Shown piece by piece: positions 23,901-32,195 of a DNA stretch of 64,000 bases. The notes below the pieces were generated by a model that was given only the letters and a program-made list of their open reading frames with translations, searched no databases and had not been told where the DNA came from. Each line of letters opens with the position of its first letter. Positions within the stretch are counted from its first letter, which is position 1. Origin of the DNA: Palleniella muris (lineage in GTDB: Bacteria > Bacteroidota > Bacteroidia > Bacteroidales > Bacteroidaceae); assembly GCF_004792655.1 (NCBI RefSeq), contig NZ_SRZC01000007.1:1-64000 (forward strand). The letters run 5' to 3'. A program made the position numbers and the translations under genes.

Positions 23901-26094
23901 GTGTCTCCCGGTCTTTTAGTTCTGCAAGTTTTGCAGAGTTCCAACGATCTGTTGTACCTACAAGATAACCGGTAATACGCTGAAGGGTATCTATGTTATC
24001 GCCTCCGCAATTTGGGCATGTATGAAGTTCCTTTTGCGCATCTTCATATCCACAATCAAGGCAACGGTTGCGGGTATGATTGATTGAACAGTAACCAATA
24101 TTGAACTTGTCCATCAAATCCACCACATTCATTACGGCTTCTACATTGTGTGTCGCATCACCATCCAGCTCGACATAGAAGATATGTCCACCACGAGTTA
24201 ATTCGTGGTAGGGCGCTTCTATCTGCGCTTTATGTGCAGCGCTACATTTGTAGTACACTGGAACATGATTTGAATTGGTGTAATATTCTCTGTCTGTTAC
24301 ACCAGGAATAAGGCCATACTTCTGCTTGTCTTTCTTTGTAAACTTGCCGGAAAGACCTTCTGCCGGTGTTGCAAGAACAGAAAAATTCATATCGTAATGG
24401 TCGGAAAATGCTTGGACGCAATTACGCATAGCGCCTATAATTCTCAGGCCAAGTTCCTGAGCCTCGTCACTTTCTCCGTGATGCTTACCCGTGAGTGCTA
24501 CAAGACATTCTGCAAGGCCAATAAAACCGATTCCCAAGGTACCATGTTTAAGTACTGGTCTTACCTCATCATTGGGACCAAGAGTTTCAGAACCGACCCA
24601 TAAACCCTGCATCAACAATGGGAATTGTTTGGCTTTAGCGGTGCACTGGAACTCGTATCGGTCGAGTAGCTGCCGTGCCGTTACCGTCATCGCTTTATTA
24701 AGCTTATCGAAGAAGGCGATGATACGTTCATTCTCATCTTCTATATCTCGAACACTCAAAGCGATGCCTGGAAGGTTAATAGTCGAAAAACTGAGATTGC
24801 CACGCCCCACAGAAGTCTTCTCGCCATGACGGTCTTCAAATACACGGGTGCGGCATCCCATCGTGGCTACTTCATACATGTAGCGTTTGGGGTCGTCTGC
24901 ACGCCATTTGTCATGCTGGTTGAACGGCGCATCAAGATTAACAAAGTTCGGGAAAAAGCGTTTGGCCGTTACGCGACACGCCAATTTATAAAGGTCATAG
25001 TTTGGATCACCAGGCAGATAGCTTACACCCCGTTTCTTTTTCCAAATTTGGATAGGGAATATAGCAGTAGAGCCGTTACCAATTCCCTTTTCTGTAGTCA
25101 GCAGCAGTTCACGGATTACGCAACGGCCTTCTGCCGATGTGTCAGTACCGTAATTGACAGAACTGAAGACTACTTGATTACCGCCACGGGAATGAATGGT
25201 GTTCAGGTTATGTACGAAAGCCTCCATAGACTGATGTACACGGCGTACAGTTTCATTCATAGCGTGCTGTACCATACGTTCCCACGATTTCATACCATCC
25301 AAAGGTCTGATAAGGAAATCATCATAAGGTGCATCATAGGCTTCGGACAAGTCAACCTCATTAACCGTTTCCAACTTCTTGAGTTCTTCCTTAAAAGTAA
25401 CACGCACATAAGGTGCCATGTAGAAATCAAATGCTGGAATAGCCTGGCCTCCGTGCATGACATTTTGAACCGACTCCATAGATATACAGCTCAAAATGCT
25501 TGCGGTTTCAATACGTTTAGCCGGACGTGATTCTCCATGTCCAGCCTGAAAACCTCCGCTCAGAATTTTATCTACGGGATGCTGGATGCAAGTCAAACTT
25601 CTGGTAGGCAGATAATCCTTGTCGTGAATATGAAGGATGTTGTCAGCAACAACTTGCTTTGTTTCTTCGGACAAAAGATAATCATCTACCAGTTCCTTGC
25701 TTCGTTCACTGGCGATTTTCATTACCATGCCGGCAGGAGTATCGGCGTTCATGTTGGCGTTTTCACGAGTGATGTCGTTCTTTTCAGCAGCGATAATGCT
25801 GAGGATGGTTTGGTCGCTTTCACGATGACGGGCCTTACTACGTTCATTACGATAGCAAATGTACGCACGCGCTACATCTTTATATTTGGAAGCCATCAAG
25901 CTCTCTTCCACCAGATTCTGAATTTCCTCAACGGAAATTTCATTGGGGCACTTGGTTGCAATCTTGTTAGCGATTTTGATTGCATAGTCTTCATCCGTTG
26001 TACCAACTTCTTTCATCGCGGCGAGAATCGCCTTAGTGATAAGCATCTGGTCAAACGGCACCTTACGGCCATCGCGTTTAATTACAGTTTTCAT
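23893..26094 (-). CDS. nrdD: Anaerobic ribonucleoside-triphosphate reductase
   Basis: 733 aa from MKTVIKRDGRKVPF (a longer start at 26205 would overlap the ThyX-like gene heavily). ATP-cone at about 1-90 (VIKRDGRKVPFD), then the catalytic barrel (SILSCISMESVQ and the NVLxxGGQ-type region), C-terminal zinc ribbon CLDCGYE and CPNCGG, and the glycyl-radical site RITGYLVGTTDRW with the radical Gly near residue 709. It reduces NTPs to dNTPs without oxygen, so it fits infection of a strict anaerobe. Overlaps its neighbours by 17 and 8 nt. Confidence 0.95.
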   Translation of the reverse strand: MKTVIKRDGRKVPFDQMLITKAILAAMKEVGTTDEDYAIKIANKIATKCPNEISVEEIQNLVEESLMASKYKDVARAYICYRNERSKARHRESDQTILSIIAAEKNDITRENANMNADTPAGMVMKIASERSKELVDDYLLSEETKQVVADNILHIHDKDYLPTRSLTCIQHPVDKILSGGFQAGHGESRPAKRIETASILSCISMESVQNVMHGGQAIPAFDFYMAPYVRVTFKEELKKLETVNEVDLSEAYDAPYDDFLIRPLDGMKSWERMVQHAMNETVRRVHQSMEAFVHNLNTIHSRGGNQVVFSSVNYGTDTSAEGRCVIRELLLTTEKGIGNGSTAIFPIQIWKKKRGVSYLPGDPNYDLYKLACRVTAKRFFPNFVNLDAPFNQHDKWRADDPKRYMYEVATMGCRTRVFEDRHGEKTSVGRGNLSFSTINLPGIALSVRDIEDENERIIAFFDKLNKAMTVTARQLLDRYEFQCTAKAKQFPLLMQGLWVGSETLGPNDEVRPVLKHGTLGIGFIGLAECLVALTGKHHGESDEAQELGLRIIGAMRNCVQAFSDHYDMNFSVLATPAEGLSGKFTKKDKQKYGLIPGVTDREYYTNSNHVPVYYKCSAAHKAQIEAPYHELTRGGHIFYVELDGDATHNVEAVMNVVDLMDKFNIGYCSINHTRNRCLDCGYEDAQKELHTCPNCGGDNIDTLQRITGYLVGTTDRWNSAKLAELKDRETHE

Positions 26095-26800
26095 GGAATA
26101 ACCCTTTTTGCTTTTGATTGAAATTTGACAAATATCGAGACAATTCTTCACGGAATTTCTGAGTTCCGTTAAATCCACAGCATCTTGGCTCTCCGCAAAT
26201 GCCACCTCGATATACGCATTTACGAACCATTACTGAAGCCAAATCCGGGTCAATTTTTACAATCTCTTCTTTTATCGCCTGAAACACGGTTACAGTACCG
26301 GGAGACGCACATCCAGTACACAATCTCAACTTCGACATATCAATCAATGATTGAGCATTGATACATAGACTAAGGTTTACTGGCGTTTCTCTGTCAGCAT
26401 TGTTTTTAAGCCACTCCAGCTCTTCATAGATTGCATCTACTTCATGCTGATGGTCGCCAATAAATGCACCACCATTATGCCAAGAATCAATCAGTTCCCT
26501 GATACGTTCAATAATTAAATCCACTTTACCGGGCAGACCAGGGTTGCCCCCGTTTCTGTCATCTCGACAAGTTAGTTGAAAAGGAACAGAACCAACATGG
26601 TGACGGATTAAGTGTGTACTAATGTAAAGAGGAATGTTCTTGAGACTAATCCAAAATAGCTGAGTGCGTACTGGAGAGTGCTCAGACTTGTAAAGAGAAC
26701 TTAGTGTCGCATGACTGGTTCCCAAAAACGTCGTAGCACACGCCTCTTGTAAAAGTTCTAAGTCTGTAAGCTTTCGTACAGACACAGTAAAATCCTTCAT
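26078..26800 (-). CDS. ThyX-like (flavin-dependent thymidylate synthase) protein, divergent
   Basis: 240 aa. SPVRTQLFWISLKNIPLYIS followed by THLIRHHVGSVPFQLTCRDD has the layout of ThyX proteins, in which RHRxxSxNExSxR binds FAD and dUMP; here the motif is RHHVGSVPFQLTCR, lacking the usual spacing and residues. Cysteines cluster in the C-terminal half (LCTGCASPG, KCVYRGGICGEPRCCGF), unusual for ThyX. First gene of a three-gene operon with nrdD and nrdG, which fits a role in dTMP or other nucleotide synthesis. It may be a ThyX homologue with a changed reaction. Confidence 0.6.
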   Translation of the reverse strand: MKDFTVSVRKLTDLELLQEACATTFLGTSHATLSSLYKSEHSPVRTQLFWISLKNIPLYISTHLIRHHVGSVPFQLTCRDDRNGGNPGLPGKVDLIIERIRELIDSWHNGGAFIGDHQHEVDAIYEELEWLKNNADRETPVNLSLCINAQSLIDMSKLRLCTGCASPGTVTVFQAIKEEIVKIDPDLASVMVRKCVYRGGICGEPRCCGFNGTQKFREELSRYLSNFNQKQKGLFHENCN

Positions 26801-26862
26801 TTATAGGAGTTTGCATAGTTTTAATAAATAAATTCTGTACGAAGTCAATTTGAAATGCGGTG

Positions 26863-26895
26863 CAAAGTTAATCAAAAATTTTCAAGAGCGTGAAA
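26863..26895 (-). promoter_or_regulatory. Bacteroides-type promoter of the thyX-like/nrdDG operon
   Basis: On the minus strand a perfect -7 box TAACTTTG (26863-26870), identical to that of the replication operon. The -33 box is weaker: TTTC, 21 nt upstream, overlapping the T-run of the preceding terminator. It points at the ThyX-like gene, leaving a leader of about 55 nt. Confidence 0.7.
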
Positions 26896-26924
26896 AAAAG
26901 TGCGAACAATTTTCTCATTCGCAC
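26893..26924 (-). terminator. Rho-independent terminator of the tail/baseplate transcript
   Basis: On the minus strand GTGCGAA (26918-26924) pairs with TTCGCAC (26900-26906) around an 11-nt loop and is followed by TTTTTTT (26893-26899). It lies 23 nt after the end of the 129-aa gene and just before the next promoter. Confidence 0.88.
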
Positions 26925-26947
26925 CAATTTTCAGACTATTCTTGAAA

Positions 26948-27337
26948 TTATCCTTTCATCATATTTTTTCGCTTATTTATCGCAGCCACAATCGTTTGAG
27001 GCTTTGGCGGTCTCTTGGGGTGTTCTGCATAACAGCCTTCATTTCTATATAAAATCAGAACTCGTCTGAAATCCACAGTCCTGAAATATGGATTTTTGGA
27101 TGAATAGCTAATGGCTTCCACCAAATCTGCATCTGGGACTCCATTAGAGCCGACTACTTGCATAATAAGGTCGAACTCTAATGGAGCGTTCAATCGCAAA
27201 TTATAGCCAAGAGGGACTTCATCAAACCTCCTTAGTATTCTTTTTCGACCGCGTTTTTTTGCCTGGGGCTTCGGTTTCGGTTTCCGTCCTCTTTTCTTCC
27301 CCTTCTTCTGCGGCTTGTACGGGTTGAATGTCGCCAT
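26948..27337 (-). CDS. Small basic protein at the end of the tail operon
   Basis: 129 aa. The first 35 residues are very basic (KKGKKRGRKPKPKPQAKKRG, RKRILRR), then LGYNLRLNAPLEFDLIMQVV and a C-terminal part ending KRKNMMKG. No family recognised; binding of nucleic acid or the membrane is likely for the basic head. Its first 116 nt overlap the end of the preceding gene in another frame, so the same DNA codes two charged tails. Last gene before the strong terminator. Confidence 0.6.
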   Translation of the reverse strand: MATFNPYKPQKKGKKRGRKPKPKPQAKKRGRKRILRRFDEVPLGYNLRLNAPLEFDLIMQVVGSNGVPDADLVEAISYSSKNPYFRTVDFRRVLILYRNEGCYAEHPKRPPKPQTIVAAINKRKNMMKG

Positions 27338-27431
27338 TGATTGTAGGAATAATGTTAATTACTGAAGAGGCGGCTGCGGCCTCAATTTCTCGCAAGTTGC
27401 GAGCCTGTGCGGGTGAATTGTACGTTTTCAT
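27222..27431 (-). CDS. Small hypothetical protein overlapping the next gene
   Basis: 69 aa from MKTYNSPAQARNLREIEAAA, whose start lies 2 nt after the stop of the 586-aa fibre gene (a longer in-frame start at 27476 lies inside that gene). The second half is charged (EEGEEKRTETETEAPGKKTR). It shares 116 nt with the following gene in another frame. The tight link suggests a fibre-associated small protein, but no domain is visible. Confidence 0.5.
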   Translation of the reverse strand: MKTYNSPAQARNLREIEAAAASSVINIIPTINGDIQPVQAAEEGEEKRTETETEAPGKKTRSKKNTKEV

Positions 27432-27433
27432 TG

Positions 27434-29194
27434 TTATACCATATAAGTGATTGAAAATTCTGTTGATTTTCCACAACTGCCATCACAATAGACAACTGTG
27501 CAAGCCCTTTGGCCGGCTGCAATTTTGCATACCCAGGATTTTTTATTGGAGAGAGCAATGCTATGTTTAACTGCATGACTTGGGGCTGCTATAGTGTTTG
27601 GTATAGTAAACACTGTACCTGAATGTACTGTTTTAGTAGAACCCTGTATGCAAACGATATTGCCAATTTGACGTACATACAGTGAATCTTTAATCCATTT
27701 CCAACCAGAATCTGTTAATTTAGGCTGGAAATCGCCTACGCCAGCAGCTCCGATGTTGTTGCGGATCTTCTGTTTCTGTGCATCACTTGTTGCCATATCA
27801 GAAAGGCAATTGGACAATTTTGCATACGAGCTCAAGTCGCTTTTGCCAATAGCGCCTATATGAGAACGGCAATCGGCCGCAGTAACGGTTGTTGATACAA
27901 ACTGCGATAACCCACTGGCTTTTATCGCAAATTTCTCATTTGCCTGAGTGGTTGTGTAAACATCTGCTGTGTTAGCTTTCTTATTCAATTCCTTAGTGAA
28001 ATTGGTAGCCAGCACATATTTCTCAGAAAGCAATATACCATCTTCCATAATAGCCGGACCAATGTTTACGCTGGCGTGGCCCATGATACTGAGATTGTAT
28101 GATGGTACCGAAATAGAGAATACTTGATCTGTGGTGCTCAAAAAGCCAATGCGGGCCATAACATTATTGAGTGAGTCACGCCAAGAAATAGCATTAGTCA
28201 GACTATTGTTTTCTTTCTGAGCATTTGCTTTCAGGATTAACCCATCAGTAACGCCAGCTTCTATTTTTGTCACGCCATATATATTGGCGCTTCCTTCAGA
28301 ACCGACAATGCTAAACAGAATTTTTCCCTTACCATTTCCGATATGGGTGGTTCTGAACTGGGTGATACCGCCGTTATAACCGCATACATTGATAGCCAAC
28401 TCACTGGTAGCATTGGCCGTTCCTTGATACAAGTTATTAGCAGTCAGTACGAGCCCACCAAACATGCCCTCATTTGCTGATACTGGTTTGCTGAAAGTTA
28501 TAGCAGATGCTCCAATGGTGGCAATCAAAGTACCATTTGCATAAAAGCGAAGACCCACGCCGTCTTCTAACGACAATTGATAATTATTCGCATTGCCGGT
28601 GTATTTGACATTAAGCGTACTGCCGCTATAGTTTATTTCTGTCTTGATCGCACCAGATTTAATAGTGACACTCTTGTTGACCGTAACATCGCCATTAGCA
28701 TTGATTGTCTTGGCAAAATTTACAACACTGTTGACAGTTTGCGAACTGCTTGCAGGATTGAGCAAAAGAGCGTATTTACCGATAAAGGCGTCCTTCATGC
28801 GTAGCCCGCCTGTTGAAGGCATTGCAATAGACTGAAGGGCTTTACCAGTGAGCTCGTCTTGCTTTACGGGGACAGACTTACCTATGGCACATCCATAAAT
28901 ATTACGGCCAACCTTTGAGCCACCGCTTTCATAAGGCATATTTTCGGTAAAATTGGCTTCATAAATGTACTGGGGCCATGACGTGATACCTGTAGCACCT
29001 GAGAAATAGCGGAATTTTCCATTCAAGAACACATAGCCAGCACTGATAGCACTGCCTGTAATTTCACAACCGCTTACAATGAAATTGTCACAGTCATCAA
29101 AAATCTGAGCAAAAGCTAACGCCAAATCCTGAAGGTTTTCCAGGTCGTCGGCATAGGTGTAACGTCCACCGGTTTGTGCGCTAAATTCTTTCAT
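27434..29194 (-). CDS. Tail fibre or baseplate appendage protein
   Basis: 586 aa from MKEFSAQTGGRY, whose ATG follows the previous stop by 1 nt. N-terminal part (ALAFAQIFDDCDNFIVSGCE, SAGYVFLNGKFRYFSG) resembles the baseplate-attached end of Bacteroides phage fibres. Middle has low-complexity beta repeats (VNKSVTIKSGAIKTEINYSG), near residues 440-490 KANTADVYTTTQANEKFAIK, typical of trimeric fibre shafts, and the C-terminal end (GDFQPKLTDSGWKWIKDSLY) may be the tip. No DGR signature here. Confidence 0.65.
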   Translation of the reverse strand: MKEFSAQTGGRYTYADDLENLQDLALAFAQIFDDCDNFIVSGCEITGSAISAGYVFLNGKFRYFSGATGITSWPQYIYEANFTENMPYESGGSKVGRNIYGCAIGKSVPVKQDELTGKALQSIAMPSTGGLRMKDAFIGKYALLLNPASSSQTVNSVVNFAKTINANGDVTVNKSVTIKSGAIKTEINYSGSTLNVKYTGNANNYQLSLEDGVGLRFYANGTLIATIGASAITFSKPVSANEGMFGGLVLTANNLYQGTANATSELAINVCGYNGGITQFRTTHIGNGKGKILFSIVGSEGSANIYGVTKIEAGVTDGLILKANAQKENNSLTNAISWRDSLNNVMARIGFLSTTDQVFSISVPSYNLSIMGHASVNIGPAIMEDGILLSEKYVLATNFTKELNKKANTADVYTTTQANEKFAIKASGLSQFVSTTVTAADCRSHIGAIGKSDLSSYAKLSNCLSDMATSDAQKQKIRNNIGAAGVGDFQPKLTDSGWKWIKDSLYVRQIGNIVCIQGSTKTVHSGTVFTIPNTIAAPSHAVKHSIALSNKKSWVCKIAAGQRACTVVYCDGSCGKSTEFSITYMV

Positions 29195-29195
29195 T

Positions 29196-29723
29196 TCAAT
29201 CGTATTTGATGATATAAGTTTTATTTGCAAGCCGATACCTGTCTATGACATATTTCAGCATTGCGACATATTTTTGCTCTGTAATAAGCTTCGTATCAAT
29301 TTGGGGTGTCGTAACGATAAAACTAACAGAGCTTTCTTCTGTCTGCTCATCACTACGATATAGAATCAATTGGCGAGTAACACCAGCCTCTTTGTCGTGG
29401 TACACTAATATATTTTGCTCCACATCAATGTTGGCTGATTCGTGATAAATCGGAGTGCCTAATGCTTCAGAGTTTTTAATCGCAATTCGCCCACCATTCG
29501 CAAAATACTTTTTGAATTTACGATTGAGGTACCATTCAAACTTAAAAATCTGAGAGGTCATAGCAGCTTCGATTCTCGTTTCTTTGGCATATTCTACAAA
29601 GCCATCATTGACACGCCGTAACGGGGACATCAATGCTTGCAGATACAGAATCAGTTTGCGTCCTCCTATATAGTAAGGCACAAGCTGATTTATCGTTTTG
29701 TCGAAGTTGATAAAGTACCTCAT
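29196..29723 (-). CDS. Baseplate protein, hypothetical
   Basis: 175 aa, mixed alpha/beta (MRYFINFDKTINQLVPYYIG; FKFEWYLNRKFKKYF; LITEQKYVAMLKYVIDRYRL). Its position right after the gpJ-like wedge protein and before a fibre matches the P2/Mu tail protein I slot, which links wedge to fibre. No domain was recognised, so this is position-based. Start overlaps the wedge gene by ATGA. Confidence 0.55.
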   Translation of the reverse strand: MRYFINFDKTINQLVPYYIGGRKLILYLQALMSPLRRVNDGFVEYAKETRIEAAMTSQIFKFEWYLNRKFKKYFANGGRIAIKNSEALGTPIYHESANIDVEQNILVYHDKEAGVTRQLILYRSDEQTEESSVSFIVTTPQIDTKLITEQKYVAMLKYVIDRYRLANKTYIIKYD

Positions 29724-30628
29724 ACGTTATCTTCCAGTTTAAGAATTATTGTATCACGCCACAAAGGAATATCCACTTCCTCATCGGCGCAAGAGCTCTG
29801 CTTGATATAGCCAGAATTAGGGATGTAGTAGCGTCCAATTTTAGTCTGGACATTGCCATTTTCATCTTTGATAAGATGATTATCATCGTCATACTTGGCA
29901 ACAAATATGCCTTGATGGTCAGTATCGTCTGAAGAAACAGACACATCAGTAACGTGTTCAACACTCTGGATGCTGTCAATTACTTTCTGAGCATACACTA
30001 AACCATTAAACTCGATATTAGCGATATATTCATTGAGGGCATCTTCAATTGCTTGATATATCTCATCTTCGGTCACAGCACCATCGTAATACACAACTAC
30101 CCGTGGTATCAATACATCACCAATGCGACTAACCACTTTAGCATGTTGGCCGGCAAACAATATTTGATTGAGATAGGCCCGGATTGAAATCAACTCGTCC
30201 TCCTCAATACGAGCATAGGCACCGGGCTTTCCTGTCGCTATCTTGAAACGAACCAGTTTATCATGGAACCCAACCTCTTCCTCCTCAAAATACGCCACTT
30301 TCGTAATAACACGCTTAGAGGCGTCAATATTAGGGTAAGAAAAAGCTGTTCCATCTTCATTCATCACCAGTTCATCGCCAGATTGATATTTCAATAGAGC
30401 ATTGGCAAAGTATGCCGGAGTGCCATTGATTCGATTCTGAAGGTCTTTCGCCAGATCAATCTTAAATACATCCAAGACATTTTCAAACGTCCAGATGCAC
30501 GCCGATGTAACCCATGTAAATGCGTCAATTATAGACATCTTAGAGCTGTTCTCGAACTCTGTGAGCTCAAGATACTGGTTGCGACTATCTTTTGCCTCAG
30601 CATATATTTCACTTAATGTTCGTGCCAT
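29720..30628 (-). CDS. Baseplate wedge protein, gpJ-like
   Basis: About 302 aa from MARTLSEIYAEAKD (an upstream Met at 30697 would overlap the LysM gene by 89 nt). AFTWVTSACIWTFENVLDVF is the hydrophobic N-terminal part of baseplate J family proteins; GDVLIPRVVVYYDG and EIYQAIEDALNEYIANIEFN match the C-terminal half, where a chain of VVVxxxG, EVxxAIxxAL, and VxxxxVIDxIxxVExVxDV is usual. It would form the inner ring of the baseplate that holds the contracted sheath. Confidence 0.72.
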   Translation of the reverse strand: MARTLSEIYAEAKDSRNQYLELTEFENSSKMSIIDAFTWVTSACIWTFENVLDVFKIDLAKDLQNRINGTPAYFANALLKYQSGDELVMNEDGTAFSYPNIDASKRVITKVAYFEEEEVGFHDKLVRFKIATGKPGAYARIEEDELISIRAYLNQILFAGQHAKVVSRIGDVLIPRVVVYYDGAVTEDEIYQAIEDALNEYIANIEFNGLVYAQKVIDSIQSVEHVTDVSVSSDDTDHQGIFVAKYDDDNHLIKDENGNVQTKIGRYYIPNSGYIKQSSCADEEVDIPLWRDTIILKLEDNV

Positions 30629-31511
30629 TGTCAGGTTGATATAATTGATGGTTAATATAAAATTTCCATGTATCTGAAATGTTCCACTCCGGCTCATTTA
30701 GAATTATATTGATAGCTGCATATCCTCTTTCTGAAGGCTCTGTTGTCAGCCATATAGTGCAAGGCCGACGATCGGCATGATGAGCCACAATATATTCAAG
30801 ATAATCGTCCACAGTGTTATCATGCAGGAAACGAACATCTGTCAAGTCAAGTTCTTGAAGGCTCATATCGCCTATCGGTAGCAGACTGTCAATAGTAGTC
30901 GAATGAAGGTCTATCTTATATGTGCCCTCAAACATAGATAACCCTACCAATGAATACCCATGATTAGTGCAAGCATATTCATCGACAACAACAGGCCTGC
31001 AAAGAATTAAAGCTCCAGCTAACCCTGTTGTATCGAGCTGAGTGAATTTTAGCGCTTGGGTGTCTCCATAAATGCGGATGCGTCTCTTTTCTGTCTCATT
31101 ATCAAAATAATGTTCAATAGATTGTACAGCTACGGTTAATTGTACACGTTCCAATTCCGTATTGTCTCCCCAATCAATAATCATTATGCCTTCTCCCGCA
31201 ACCTTGAAGGAAGTGAAGGCCATATCCGCATTGACTCCTACAAGGAATATCAAATCTTCACCAGGACGTTTGAAATAGACTTTACGTGCTCCAGATGAGG
31301 GGGTGATATTTTGTTTTTTGAACTCGCTCACAACTGATTCATTCAATACAAAATCTTCATGGTATATGAGTTCTTGACCATACACAAGGTCTGAAGTCAT
31401 ATTGAGTTCCGGGTTACTAATGAGAAGGTCAAATAGTCCTTCGATGCTGCCATACAAATGCAGGGCTACATCAAACAAATTCTGATTCGGTTTTACTGTA
31501 TATACGCCCAT
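30609..31511 (-). CDS. LysM-containing baseplate protein
   Basis: 300 aa. The N-terminal MGVYTVKPNQNLFDVALHLY, then LFDLLISNPELNM and GQELIYHE, is a LysM domain (residues 1-50). The rest is beta-rich, with TGLAGALILCRPVVVDEYAC and a leucine-pattern SLQELDLTDVRFL. LysM in phage tail genes usually belongs to a small baseplate protein (T4 gp53-like) rather than to a wall enzyme. It precedes the gpJ-like gene, overlapping its start by 20 nt. Confidence 0.65.
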   Translation of the reverse strand: MGVYTVKPNQNLFDVALHLYGSIEGLFDLLISNPELNMTSDLVYGQELIYHEDFVLNESVVSEFKKQNITPSSGARKVYFKRPGEDLIFLVGVNADMAFTSFKVAGEGIMIIDWGDNTELERVQLTVAVQSIEHYFDNETEKRRIRIYGDTQALKFTQLDTTGLAGALILCRPVVVDEYACTNHGYSLVGLSMFEGTYKIDLHSTTIDSLLPIGDMSLQELDLTDVRFLHDNTVDDYLEYIVAHHADRRPCTIWLTTEPSERGYAAINIILNEPEWNISDTWKFYINHQLYQPDNGTNIK

Positions 31512-31514
31512 AGT

Positions 31515-32195
31515 TTAGCCCTCCAAATCTTTTGCGTCCAACTCCATTTGCTTGGTCTCATAATTGTAGGCGGCATTACGAATCGTTACGCCGTCTGCAC
31601 CAAATTCATCCTGAAGTACTTTGGTCAGACTGGTTGATGTTACATTGTTTGAGTTAATCCATCGAGCAAGACCAACGCCCGTCAATGGGTAACGATAGTT
31701 GCCACCAGGGAAACAAGCAAGAAGGCAGTTTGCGTTCTGTCGTCCAGCCTTGATGATATTAAAATCGGATTGACTGCTGGCATATAATTGAGCAATACCA
31801 TTTTTGAGTATGACGAAGAATCCATTCTCCGATATAGAAGGCAACTCTGATGCAAATACATTTCTTAATGTGGCGCCATACACTTGTGACTTAACAAGAA
31901 ACCACTGGGAACCATCTACATCGTTGTTGACATAGACAAATGTTCCATCTTCATTTACACGCCGGATTCGGAGCATGAACTCTTTGTATTTCGGTGTATA
32001 AGGAATTACGAAGCACACCCCTTGATTAAGTATGGTGCGCTCGCTAAGTGTATATGGCACATCTATCTCACCATAAATATAACGAGATAATAATGTCGGC
32101 TCATCAACCCACCGAAACTCTCTCAATTTGATTTTATTCCGGGGGCTGATGGCAACATCACCAGTTATAATATGTATTTCTATATCTCTACGCAT
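31515..32195 (-). CDS. Tail/baseplate protein, hypothetical
   Basis: 226 aa. MRRDIEIHIITGDVAISPRN and the ERTILNQGVCFVIPYTPKYK stretch suggest a beta-rich structural protein; ALLARWINSNN-like text in the C-terminal half has no family that I recognise. The start overlaps the upstream fibre stop by one base (TAATG-like), so it is co-translated and probably assembled with it. Confidence 0.5.
   Translation of the reverse strand: MRRDIEIHIITGDVAISPRNKIKLREFRWVDEPTLLSRYIYGEIDVPYTLSERTILNQGVCFVIPYTPKYKEFMLRIRRVNEDGTFVYVNNDVDGSQWFLVKSQVYGATLRNVFASELPSISENGFFVILKNGIAQLYASSQSDFNIIKAGRQNANCLLACFPGGNYRYPLTGVGLARWINSNNVTSTSLTKVLQDEFGADGVTIRNAAYNYETKQMELDAKDLEG

Noticed and set aside
24826..26121. Long plus-strand ORFs (234 and 194 aa) opposite nrdD
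   Set aside because: They mirror a clearly coding gene on the other strand and have no recognisable domain.
27222..27337. Frameshift error joining the 69-aa and 129-aa genes
   Set aside because: Both have good starts and separate stops; there is no slippery site, so overlapping genes are simpler.
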